This document shows, piece after piece, positions 55,913 to 64,000 of a stretch of 64,000 bases of DNA. Source of the stretch: Chloroflexota bacterium (GTDB taxonomy: Bacteria > Chloroflexota > Anaerolineae > B4-G1 > DUEL01). The stretch's first letter is position 1. Each line of letters opens with the position of its first letter. The DNA lies in NCBI GenBank assembly GCA_014874475.1, contig JADBJJ010000026.1, forward strand, positions 62,001-126,000, in the 5' to 3' direction. A program made the position numbers and the translations under genes. The notes beneath the pieces were generated by a model that did not search any database, was not told the DNA's origin, and saw only the letters and a list, made by a program, of their open reading frames with translations.

Positions 55913-58771
55913 ATGAACGCAGAAGAGAGAGACGGCGAATATCTGCGCCTATCTGCGTTCACGCGCGTCTCTTTGAGCGGCTCGCTGGCCGACGGTGCGG
56001 CCGTCCTGGCCCTGGGACTCCTGGTCTTGCTGGCCTTCTGGCATATCGGCCCGGCAGGTCGGGTGATTGCCGGGGGTGACCTTTTCACCTACTTTTACCC
56101 GTACTGGGCCGAGGCGGGGCGGGCTCTGCAGGCCGGACGGCTGCCCCTCTGGAACCCGTATCTTTTTATGGGCGTCCCTCTCCTGGCCAACAGCCAGGCC
56201 GGGGTGCTCTACCCCCTCAACTGGCCCTTCTGGCTCCTTCTTCTGCCTCATGCTGCCCTCCACTGGAGCGCGCTCCTCCACCTCTGGCTGGCGGGAAGCG
56301 GAACCTATTTCTATGCCCGCGCGTCGCTGCGTCTGGGACGGCTGGGGGCATGGACGGCCGGAGCCACCTTTGCTCTGGGCGGATACCTGGGCGCGCAGGT
56401 GGAACATATCAACCAGTTACAAGCGCTTTCCTGGTTTCCGTGGGCTTTGCTTCTCTACGAGAGGGCAATAGGCTGGGGGGACGGTCGCCATCGGCGGGGC
56501 GCGTTAGGCGGATTGGCCATCGTCATCGGGCTGATGCTGCTGGCTGGGCATACCCAGTCCGCCTTCATCGGACTGGTGGGGCTGGGAATCGGTGCGCTGG
56601 TCCCGCGCGCCGATGTACCCCTGGGCCGCCGCCTGGCCGTCCTGGCCGGGGCGGCTGTCCTGGGAGCCCTGCTGGTGGCAGTCCAACTGGTGCCCACGGC
56701 TGAACTGGCCCGCCACTCCGTTCGCAGCGGCGGTCTTCCCTTCAACGAACGGGTCTCCTTTTCCCTCTCACCCCTCTACCTGGCCCGCGCACTCCTCCCC
56801 ACCTGCGGTCAACCCGTTGCGCCGGAGCATCTGGAGTATGTGGCCTTCATCGGCGTCACCGGCATCTTGCTGATGCTTCATTTCCAGAACACGAAGACCC
56901 AGGGAAATTTCAAACTCTTTATATCTTCGTGCCTTCGCGGTTTCCCGGTTCCCCTCTGGCTCTCTCTCTCCGGCCTCTTTCTGGCCCTGGGCCTTTACAA
57001 TCCTCTTTACCTCGTGCTGGCTCGCTTCGTGCCGGGGTTTGCCCACTTCCGCGCGCCGGCCCGCTGGCTGGCCCTCTGGGCCTTCGGCGCCGCCGTTTTG
57101 GTCGGGACGGGGCTGGACCAGGTCGCCCGCTCTTCCCAGGGTCCATCGTGGCGCAGGATTTATCTGGCACTGGCCCTCCTTTTCCTCTGGGGCGCGCTGG
57201 GCGGCTGGGTTGGGGCGCGGGATTTATCCGACGTCCCCTTCTGGCTGGCCGTCGCTGCGCTGGGCGGGGCGCTTCTGGCTCTGAGTCGTCGCTTCCCCCG
57301 TCCTGCTGCCCTGGGCCTGGTCGCGCTCCTCCTGGTGGAACTCCTCCTCTCCGCCCGCGCCCTTCCCCACGCCCGCGCCACCGCGCCGGAGGCCTATACC
57401 TCCCTCCGGCCTGCTACTGCCCACCTCCTGGCAGCGGGGAAGGAGAAATGCCCGCCCGACCGTTTTCTCAGCCTCTCCGCTCTGGTCTTTGACCCCGGCG
57501 ACAAGCCGGAACTGGAAGTCATATACGGCCCGCAGTTAAGCCGGGACGCCGTCTACAGCCTCCTGATTGCGGCCAAACACCGGGAAGTCCTCTCTCCGAA
57601 CCTGCCCCTGGCCTTCCGGGTCCCGGCGGTGGACGGATATGACGGTGGCCTCCTGCCGCTGGCCCGCTACATCGCCCTGGAGCGGGCCTTCCTGCCCGGG
57701 GAGGCCGTCGCCATAGATGGACGGCTGCGAGAGAACCTGCGCACTGTTCCTGACGGCCGCTGGCTGAGCCTCCTCAACGTCCGCTACCTCATCACCGACA
57801 AAGTCTTTGACGCCTGGCTGGATGGCGTCTTCTACGACCTCCAGTTCGGGGCCGATCTGACGGCGGGGGAGTTGGCGGCGGTAGCGGATGTTCCTCCCTT
57901 TGAAGCGACGGCCCTGGGGCTGGTCAGTTACCTGGACGGGGCCGCTCATCTGCCCGACGGGGCTGTGGTGGGCCAGGTGACGGTCGCCTTCGCCGACGGT
58001 TCCGCCCGGACCTTCCCGCTGCGGGCCGGAGTGGAGACGGCAGAGGGGATATACGGGCCGGGAGTGGCCCATGCGCCGGCTCCTATCGGCGGCCACTTCT
58101 GGCCGGGCCAGCCCGAGGGGAATGACTACGCCGTCCGCCTGCACTGGGGCCGGGCTGCTCGCCCGACCGCCATCTCCATCCAGGCCGATCTCCCCCAAGG
58201 GCGGCTGGTGGTCCGGGGCCTCAGCCTGATAGACGAACGCACCGGCGCCTTCCAGGCGCTGGTCATCTCCGACCGGGGCCGCTTTCGCCTGGTCCACTCC
58301 GGTGATGTGAAGGTCTACGAGAACCTGGACGTTCTTCCGCGCGCGTTCATCGTCCATCGGGCGCGGGCGCTGGACGCCTTTCCGGCCGATTTTGACCCGA
58401 AAGCCGAAATCATCGTAGAGGGCGGGCCGGAACTGGATGTGCATGCGGGGGGGCCCGAATCGGTGCGAATCACGGCCTGCGAGCCGGAGCGGGTGGAGAT
58501 AGAGGTGAAGATGACCGCGCCGGGGTATCTGGTGCTGACCGATGCTCACTACCCGGGCTGGCGGGCCTGGGTGGACGGGAGAGAAGTGTCCATTGCAACA
58601 GCCAACCTCCTGTTTCGGGCGGTCTATTTGGAGGTCGGGGAGCATCGGGTGGAGTTCCGGTTTCAGCCCCGGTCGCTCTGGCTGGGCGCGGTGATCAGTC
58701 TGGGGGCGCTGGTGGGGATTGCGGCCAGATGGATTTTCCGCCTTGCGGCTTCTCGGCGGCCTCTTTCCTGA
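55913..58771 (+). CDS. YfhO-like multi-pass membrane protein
   Basis: DLFTYFYPYWAEAGRALQAGRLPLWNPYLFMGVPLLANSQAGVLYPLNW; C-terminal LVLTDAHYPGWRAWVDG. Confidence 0.9.
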   Translation: MNAEERDGEYLRLSAFTRVSLSGSLADGAAVLALGLLVLLAFWHIGPAGRVIAGGDLFTYFYPYWAEAGRALQAGRLPLWNPYLFMGVPLLANSQAGVLYPLNWPFWLLLLPHAALHWSALLHLWLAGSGTYFYARASLRLGRLGAWTAGATFALGGYLGAQVEHINQLQALSWFPWALLLYERAIGWGDGRHRRGALGGLAIVIGLMLLAGHTQSAFIGLVGLGIGALVPRADVPLGRRLAVLAGAAVLGALLVAVQLVPTAELARHSVRSGGLPFNERVSFSLSPLYLARALLPTCGQPVAPEHLEYVAFIGVTGILLMLHFQNTKTQGNFKLFISSCLRGFPVPLWLSLSGLFLALGLYNPLYLVLARFVPGFAHFRAPARWLALWAFGAAVLVGTGLDQVARSSQGPSWRRIYLALALLFLWGALGGWVGARDLSDVPFWLAVAALGGALLALSRRFPRPAALGLVALLLVELLLSARALPHARATAPEAYTSLRPATAHLLAAGKEKCPPDRFLSLSALVFDPGDKPELEVIYGPQLSRDAVYSLLIAAKHREVLSPNLPLAFRVPAVDGYDGGLLPLARYIALERAFLPGEAVAIDGRLRENLRTVPDGRWLSLLNVRYLITDKVFDAWLDGVFYDLQFGADLTAGELAAVADVPPFEATALGLVSYLDGAAHLPDGAVVGQVTVAFADGSARTFPLRAGVETAEGIYGPGVAHAPAPIGGHFWPGQPEGNDYAVRLHWGRAARPTAISIQADLPQGRLVVRGLSLIDERTGAFQALVISDRGRFRLVHSGDVKVYENLDVLPRAFIVHRARALDAFPADFDPKAEIIVEGGPELDVHAGGPESVRITACEPERVEIEVKMTAPGYLVLTDAHYPGWRAWVDGREVSIATANLLFRAVYLEVGEHRVEFRFQPRSLWLGAVISLGALVGIAARWIFRLAASRRPLS
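55916..55959. repeat. CGCAGA-type palindromic repeat overlapping YfhO-like N-terminus
   Basis: AACGCAGA (55916-55923) / TCTGCGTT (55952-55959). Confidence 0.65.
56883..56946. repeat. CACGAAG-type palindromic repeat inside YfhO-like CDS
   Basis: CACGAAGA (56890-56897) / TCTTCGTG (56924-56931) followed by CCTTCGCGGTTTC. Confidence 0.65.
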
Positions 58772-58834
58772 GTGTTGCCGAAAATATAACGCTGTTGGCT
58801 CGGGGGCAGAGTTGTGCTGGCACAGGATGGGGCC
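58768..58834. repeat. Dispersed 67-bp intergenic repeat, copy 2
   Basis: CTGAGTGTTGCCGAAAATATAACGCTGTTGGCTC...GCTGGCACAGGATGGGGCC; matches 44761-44827. Confidence 0.75.
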
Positions 58835-58876
58835 CCTAACGCCCCCTCATCCCCTGGGGAAGGGTCCAAAATCCCC

Positions 58877-58906
58877 CCTCCCCGCACGGCGCAGCCGTGG
58901 GGGAGG
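58877..58906. repeat. GC-rich hairpin
   Basis: CCTCCCCG-CACGGC-GCA-GCCGTG-GGGGAGG with one bulged G. Confidence 0.6.
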
Positions 58907-59004
58907 AGGGCATGGGGGTGGGGCCGATATGCCGGAGGGTACGCCCGCTTTTATCCAGGAAACGGAACTCGGCATTCTCGCGCGGCGGTGAAGATAAAAC
59001 ATCA

Positions 59005-59235
59005 TCACTTCAGCAGCCGCACTATGATATTCAGGATGATGGTCAGCAAGAGGCTCAGGATGATGGACCCCAGAATGGGGATAACGCAGGTGAACCCTGG
59101 TCGCTCAATGCGGAGCGTTCCGGGGAGATCCCCTATCCCGGCAAATCGGCCCATCAGCCAGATCAGGCCGCCGATGCCGGCCAGGACCAATCCAAAGAAC
59201 ACCATCCATTTCCCCAACCATTCCATACCGTTCAT
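59005..59235 (-). CDS. DUF2905 family small membrane protein
   Basis: MEWLGKWMVFFGLVLAGIGGLIWLMGRFAGIGDLPGTLRIERPGFTCVIPILGSIILSLLLTIILNII. Confidence 0.9.
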   Translation of the reverse strand: MNGMEWLGKWMVFFGLVLAGIGGLIWLMGRFAGIGDLPGTLRIERPGFTCVIPILGSIILSLLLTIILNIIVRLLK

Positions 59236-59253
59236 CTCTGCCTCCCCCATTCG

Positions 59254-60294
59254 CTATTCGGTTCGGGTGACTTTTTGCAGACCGCGTGGCTGATCCGGGT
59301 TCAGCCCCCGGGCCCGGGTCAGCCCCAGGGCAAAGAGTTGCCCGGGGACGATGGCGACCATCGGGGAGAGCCATTCGGGAATCCCCTCGGGCAGCGGCAG
59401 CGGGGTTTGTGCCAGGGAGAGCACCTCCTCCTGCGCCGAAATGACCACCAGTTCCGCCTCCCGTTCCCGCAACCGATGCAGAAAGTCCGTCATTTCGGCC
59501 ATCACTGCGCCCTCTGGCACGATGGCGATGACCGGGAATCCCTTCTCCACCAGCGCCACCGGACCGTGCCGGAAGTCGGCCGAAGAGTACGGCTCAGCCA
59601 GGACATAGGTCAGTTCCTTCAGTTTCAGGGCGATCTCGTAGGCAGTGGCGTAGTTATAACCCCGGCTGACTACCACGCAGGCCTCCATATACCGGTAGCG
59701 CTCACTGGCCCGGCAGATCTCTGGCGCCGAAGATACTACCTGGCGAATGGCCCCCGGTACCGTCTGTAGAGCAGCGAACATCTCCGTGTCCCCGGCCAGC
59801 GCGGCGCTGAGCATCCCCAGGGCAAAAAGGGAGGCCGTGTAGGTCTTCGTCGCCGCGACGCTCCGTTCGGCACCGGCGTGGAGGGGGATGAGGAGTTCGG
59901 CCGCCTGTGCCAGCGGGGATGCTGGGTCGTTGGTCACCGCCAGAGTGAGGGCTCCCTGCCGCCGTCCTTCCTCCATCACAGCCACGATGTCGGGCGATTG
60001 GCCGGACTGGGAGACCGCGATGACCAGCGCATCGGCCAGGCGAGGCGGATGGCGGTACAGGGTGAAAAGCGAGGGAGTTGCCAGAGCCACCGGCAGGCCG
60101 TTCACAGCACCCAGAAGGTACTGCCCGTACCGGGCGGCGTTATCGGAACTGCCGCGAGCGACCAAGACGGCGAAGCGCGGTTCGCGCTCCCGGATCGCCC
60201 TGGCGACGGTTTCCACGGTGCTCTTCTCCTGTTTCATCAGCCGGTCCAGCACCTCCGGCTGCTCCAGAATTTCCTGCTCCAGATAGGACATCAT
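59254..60294 (-). CDS. SIS domain sugar-phosphate isomerase (GlmS-like C-terminal half)
   Basis: [48 protein letters not shown]-type motif, [20 protein letters not shown]. Confidence 0.93.
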   Translation of the reverse strand: MMSYLEQEILEQPEVLDRLMKQEKSTVETVARAIREREPRFAVLVARGSSDNAARYGQYLLGAVNGLPVALATPSLFTLYRHPPRLADALVIAVSQSGQSPDIVAVMEEGRRQGALTLAVTNDPASPLAQAAELLIPLHAGAERSVAATKTYTASLFALGMLSAALAGDTEMFAALQTVPGAIRQVVSSAPEICRASERYRYMEACVVVSRGYNYATAYEIALKLKELTYVLAEPYSSADFRHGPVALVEKGFPVIAIVPEGAVMAEMTDFLHRLREREAELVVISAQEEVLSLAQTPLPLPEGIPEWLSPMVAIVPGQLFALGLTRARGLNPDQPRGLQKVTRTE

Positions 60295-60306
60295 CTCTCC
60301 TTGAGA

Positions 60307-61161
60307 TTACCAGAATTTGTTCCCGCCCAGCATCCGTCGGAGAAAGTGGTACATCGCATAGCACTCCATAGCGAACGGCGGGAAGCCCAGCATACCCAGA
60401 AGGGGCATCCGGAAGTAATAGACCCCGAAATCCAGAGGCCAGGGGATGGTATAGCGCCAGCCAGCCATAGCCCAGTAGTTCCAGAACTCCCAGAGCAGCC
60501 CACAGACACCGCCCGCTGTTAGCAGGATCAGCGCGGGGCGGGGATTCCCTTCCTCCCATGCCCGGTAGCAGGACGGTGCTCCCAATTCCCGATTGACCGG
60601 CTCCAGGAACAGGATGAACCCGATCCAGACGAACGCGAAGGTGAAGGGGCGGGCCGGGGCTGGCAGAATGGGGGGAATGGTCAGAAAGGCGACCCCGAGG
60701 AGAAAAGACAGAGCGGTTCCAAAGGGAGTCATCGGTCGGGGCGCAACCCGGACCCGTCGGAAAAGGCCCAGTCCGTCCAGCACATCCGCCGTCTCAAAGA
60801 TGGCGGGGAAAATGGTAGCGAAGGACCACAGGTAGGCCAGGTTCCGCACCCATGGGTTCTCCGGCACCCCCACATAGTACCAGTTGCCCAGACGCAGATT
60901 ATACAGTTCAAAGGGCATCCAGCAGCCAACGGAGAGCCAGGGCAGCATGAGCGCCTGGCGGGGCTCATTCCGGATCAGCGAACGTCCCCGCAGGCGAAAA
61001 GAGAGGGCGTCGGCGAAGAGAATGTAACCTGTCCAGACGATGGGGGTAAACCACTGGGAGATAAAGGGCTGACGGAAAATCAGGCCTGCTTCTGCTCCAA
61101 TGATGATGAGAGCACCGAGCCAGCCATAGAAAGGGAACCGAGCAGGAGATCGCTCTTCCAT
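60307..61161 (-). CDS. Multi-pass membrane protein of unknown function
   Basis: 284 aa, several hydrophobic segments; coding context between SIS gene and tRNA-Gly. Confidence 0.7.
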   Translation of the reverse strand: MEERSPARFPFYGWLGALIIIGAEAGLIFRQPFISQWFTPIVWTGYILFADALSFRLRGRSLIRNEPRQALMLPWLSVGCWMPFELYNLRLGNWYYVGVPENPWVRNLAYLWSFATIFPAIFETADVLDGLGLFRRVRVAPRPMTPFGTALSFLLGVAFLTIPPILPAPARPFTFAFVWIGFILFLEPVNRELGAPSCYRAWEEGNPRPALILLTAGGVCGLLWEFWNYWAMAGWRYTIPWPLDFGVYYFRMPLLGMLGFPPFAMECYAMYHFLRRMLGGNKFW

Positions 61162-61188
61162 AGACCCTCACCTCCGGCATATAGCAAA

Positions 61189-61214
61189 ATAGCCCGGCGG
61201 AGCGCCCGGGCTAT
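61189..61214 (-). terminator. Putative terminator of tRNA-Gly
   Basis: ATAGCCCGG / CCGGGCTAT 9-bp stem followed on minus strand by TTTT. Confidence 0.65.
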
Positions 61215-61219
61215 AGAGG

Positions 61220-61291
61220 AGCGGGTGACGGGATTCGAACCCGTGGCATTCAGCTTGGGAAGCTGACGTTCTACCGCTGAACTACACCCGC
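61220..61291 (-). tRNA. tRNA-Gly (anticodon CCC)
   Basis: GCGGGTG/CACCCGC acceptor; TCAGC-TTCCCAA-GCTGA anticodon arm; ACGGG-TTCGAAT-CCCGT T-arm; CCA not encoded. Confidence 0.95.
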
Positions 61292-61393
61292 CTTGTTGAT
61301 AATTATAGCCGGGAGTTCGGAAAAGTCAAGCCGCCTGCGAACAGGTCTTGACAAACCCTGGATCCGGACATACAATAAAGTGGGGGGTGATGG

Positions 61394-61999
61394 ATGTTCC
61401 TGGAAGAGTTGCTTCAGTCGCCGGACTTCAGGCCTGCCATTGAGAATCTGGCCCGTCCTTTCCGGGAACGATGGGGATTGCCGGAGGTCCATCAGTTGGG
61501 CCTGGTGGTGCCGGACGTGGAGAACGCGGCCGATGCGCTGACAAAGCGGAACATCGGCCCGTTTTTCATTGCCGTCGGCGCTCCCCGGCTCTGGCGGGAG
61601 CGCGGTCAAGAGCGACGAGTGCGCGGGAAAATGGCCCTGGCCCGTTACCAGGGCGTGGAACTGGAGTTGCTGGAGCCGCTGGATGGCTCCGATTTCTATA
61701 CCGGGAGCGTGGACCCCGACGGACGCCCGGTTCTTCACCATCTGGGCTTCCATGTTGCTGACGTGGACGGTTGGGCGGACCGGCTGGCTCGGGCAGGTTA
61801 CCCCGTCTGGGTGCGGGGGCGGCTGGGCCTGGGCCCCTTGCGGACCGACTTCGCCTATATGGACACCCGCGGGGACACCGGTGTCATTGTGGAATTCATC
61901 CGCTGGCGGATTTTCGGTATCCGCTTTGTCCCTCCGGGCCCCGTCCTGAAAGCCATCGGCGGTTTGGAGAGACGGTTGGGATTCCGGCTGAAGGCGTAG
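61394..61999 (+). CDS. VOC/glyoxalase-like superfamily protein
   Basis: [43 protein letters not shown]. Confidence 0.85.
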   Translation: MFLEELLQSPDFRPAIENLARPFRERWGLPEVHQLGLVVPDVENAADALTKRNIGPFFIAVGAPRLWRERGQERRVRGKMALARYQGVELELLEPLDGSDFYTGSVDPDGRPVLHHLGFHVADVDGWADRLARAGYPVWVRGRLGLGPLRTDFAYMDTRGDTGVIVEFIRWRIFGIRFVPPGPVLKAIGGLERRLGFRLKA

Positions 62000-62018
62000 G
62001 GGACATACGCATACGGAT

Positions 62019-62963
62019 ATGGAATACAAAGACTACTACAAAATCCTCGGCGTTGATCGCAACGCCAGTCAGGACGAGATTAAGCAGGCCTACCGCCGAC
62101 TGGCCCGGCAGTACCACCCGGATGTGAATCCGGGCGATAAGGCTGCCGAAGAGCGGTTCAAGGAGATCAACGAGGCCTACGAGGTCCTCTCCGACCCGGA
62201 GAAGCGCCGCCGTTATGACCAGTTCGGCGCCGACTGGAGCCGCTGGCAAGCGCGCGGCGGCCCCGGTGGGTTTGAGGACTTCGCCCGCCAGTGGTTCGGG
62301 CAGGCCGGTCCGTATGTCCAGTACGTGGACCTGGACGAACTCTTCGGGCAAGCGGGCGGCCTGGGGGATCTCTTTGAGTTTCTCTTCGGCACCCCGCGCA
62401 CCCGGCCGCGCGCGGGCACCCGCCGGACCGCCACCACGAAGGGCCAGGATGTGGAAATGCCAGTGGAGATTACCTTGGAAGAGGCCTTCCATGGCACGAC
62501 TCGCCAGGTGGAGCGGGCCGACGGGCGCGTCGTTACGATCAAAATCCCCCCCGGGGCCCGCACTGGCTCCCGTATCCGCTTTGCCGGTCTGGGCCAGCCG
62601 GGCCTCTCCGGCGGCTCTCCGGGCGACCTCTACCTGAAGGTGACCGTCCAACCCCATCCCGTCTTCCGCGTGGAAGGGAGCGACCTCTGGCGGGACCTGC
62701 CGGTGGACCTTTACACCGCCGTCCTGGGTGGCGAAGTGCCGGTGGAGACGATGGATGGGACGGTAACGCTGAAAATCCCGCCCGGTACTAGCAGCGGGAC
62801 CAAATTCCGCCTGCGCGGGAAGGGGATGCCTCGCCCGGGCAACGCTGAGCGCCGGGGCGACCTCTACGTCGTCGTCCAGGTCCAGGTCCCCCAGCGGCTG
62901 AGCGCGCGGGAGCGGGAACTCTTTGAAGAACTGGCCCGCCTGCACCGGGCTGCGCAGTCGTGA
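62019..62963 (+). CDS. DnaJ/CbpA-like J-domain co-chaperone (no zinc finger)
   Basis: [59 protein letters not shown]; DnaJ C-terminal domain. Confidence 0.95.
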   Translation: MEYKDYYKILGVDRNASQDEIKQAYRRLARQYHPDVNPGDKAAEERFKEINEAYEVLSDPEKRRRYDQFGADWSRWQARGGPGGFEDFARQWFGQAGPYVQYVDLDELFGQAGGLGDLFEFLFGTPRTRPRAGTRRTATTKGQDVEMPVEITLEEAFHGTTRQVERADGRVVTIKIPPGARTGSRIRFAGLGQPGLSGGSPGDLYLKVTVQPHPVFRVEGSDLWRDLPVDLYTAVLGGEVPVETMDGTVTLKIPPGTSSGTKFRLRGKGMPRPGNAERRGDLYVVVQVQVPQRLSARERELFEELARLHRAAQS

Positions 62964-62976
62964 CTCACTCCAGAGC

Positions 62977-63029
62977 ACGCAGAGATTAGACTTTATTGGG
63001 AATATTAGAACATCTGTGTTCGTCTGCGT
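62977..63029. repeat. CGCAGA-type palindromic repeat
   Basis: ACGCAGA (62977-62983) / TCTGCGT (63023-63029). Confidence 0.55.
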
Positions 63030-63161
63030 CCGATTTCCGAGGCTATTCACCCAACCTTCACAATGTCTTCGCCCTATCTTCACAATCTCGTGATAGTGTT
63101 CCTGGCGGCTTCACTGCGGAAATGGTCTCTTTACCGTTAATTCAGGCCGATAGGTGGGAAT

Positions 63162-64000
63162 ATGCGCTTCGCTGATATGCGCCCTGCGACATACAACTTA
63201 CGACGTGCGCCCCGCTCCCTGCGCATCGGGCTGGGAGTGCTCCTTCTGCTGCTGACGACCCTGGCCTGTGCTTTGCCCCTCCCCACGCTGCCCCCTCAAT
63301 CGGAGACGGGGGCCCCGGCCAGCGCGCCGGTACCGGTACAGGTCGTCGTCACCACACCGACCCCGCTGCCGGACTCCCTGGTCGCCGAAGCAACAGCCGA
63401 AGACTTCCTGCTCATCAATCTCTACGCGCGGGTCAACCCCGGCGTCGTCAACATTGACGTGGCAGCCGGGACAGGAGACGAGGCCAGCATCTTCGGCAGC
63501 GGCTCCGGATTCCTCATTGACGCCGAAGGGCACATCGTCACCAATAATCACGTTGTGGAGGGGGCCGACGTCATCTGGGTCACTTTCAGCGACGGCAGTC
63601 TGCGAGAGGCGAGGGTGCTGGGCACCGACCCCTTCTCCGACCTGGCCGTCCTGCGGGTGGAGGACCTCCCGCCCGGCGCGGTCCCGCTGGAACTGGGGGA
63701 TTCGGATACCCTTCGGGTCGGCCAGCGGGTGATTGCCATTGGCAATCCCTTTGGCCTCCAGGGGACGATGACGGTGGGAGTCATCAGCGCGCTGGGGCGG
63801 GTGTTGCCCACCGTCACCACCGCGACCGGTGGCTCCTTCTCCAACCCCGAAGTCATCCAGACCGACGCGGCGATTAACCCCGGCAACTCTGGAGGCCCCC
63901 TCCTGGATTCGGAGGGGCGGGTGGTGGGGGTGAACACTGCCATCCGTACTACCACCGGGGGGAACATGGGCGTCGGCTTCGCCGTGCCGGTGAACACCGT
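63162..64000 (+). CDS. HtrA/DegP-like trypsin-type serine protease (partial; runs off window)
   Basis: TM/lipobox LLLLLTTLACALP; catalytic GSGSGFLIDAEGHIVTNNHVVEGA, DLAVLRV, QTDAAINPGNSGGPLLD. Confidence 0.95.
   Translation, partial: MRFADMRPATYNLRRAPRSLRIGLGVLLLLLTTLACALPLPTLPPQSETGAPASAPVPVQVVVTTPTPLPDSLVAEATAEDFLLINLYARVNPGVVNIDVAAGTGDEASIFGSGSGFLIDAEGHIVTNNHVVEGADVIWVTFSDGSLREARVLGTDPFSDLAVLRVEDLPPGAVPLELGDSDTLRVGQRVIAIGNPFGLQGTMTVGVISALGRVLPTVTTATGGSFSNPEVIQTDAAINPGNSGGPLLDSEGRVVGVNTAIRTTTGGNMGVGFAVPVNT

Noticed and set aside
1-64000. CRISPR array or cas genes, intact IS elements, prophage modules, rRNA
   Set aside because: No regularly spaced direct repeats, Cas motifs, DDE/Y1 transposase, phage structural genes or rRNA sequence recognised on reading; a computed search would be needed to exclude short remnants.

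Overview
A 64-kb GC-rich chromosomal segment. Gene content and order suggest a Chloroflexi/Anaerolineae-like bacterium (inference only). It is mostly housekeeping genes: lon, folC, a primary sigma factor, uvrA, ftsK, rpsF-ssb-rpsR, recR, ybaB, nuoB-CD-I, ade, a two-subunit fumarase, dnaJ-like and htrA-like. There are also several glycosyltransferases and membrane proteins and three tRNAs (Lys-TTT, Pro-GGG, Gly-CCC). No CRISPR array, rRNA or intact transposase was recognised. Main observations: (1) A thioredoxin-like gene at 13717-14148 (-) is split by an in-frame TGA exactly at the first Cys of the CxxC motif. A perfect 8-bp hairpin with a GUG loop lies 27 nt downstream of the TGA. This is a candidate selenocysteine (UxxC) thioredoxin with a bacterial SECIS that the ORF track breaks into two pieces. 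(2) The intergenic region 44.84-45.34 kb carries four perfect DnaA boxes (TTATCCACA) plus TTGTCCACA within 250 bp, three of them spaced 20-21 bp apart. This is a candidate oriC with no dnaA or dnaN in the window. (3) A deletion scar (epimerase N-terminus joined to a membrane-protein C-terminus) lies just upstream of it. (4) Several dispersed palindromic or short repeat families occur, some apparently incorporated in frame into coding sequences (uvrA C-terminus, YfhO-like N-terminus and interior).
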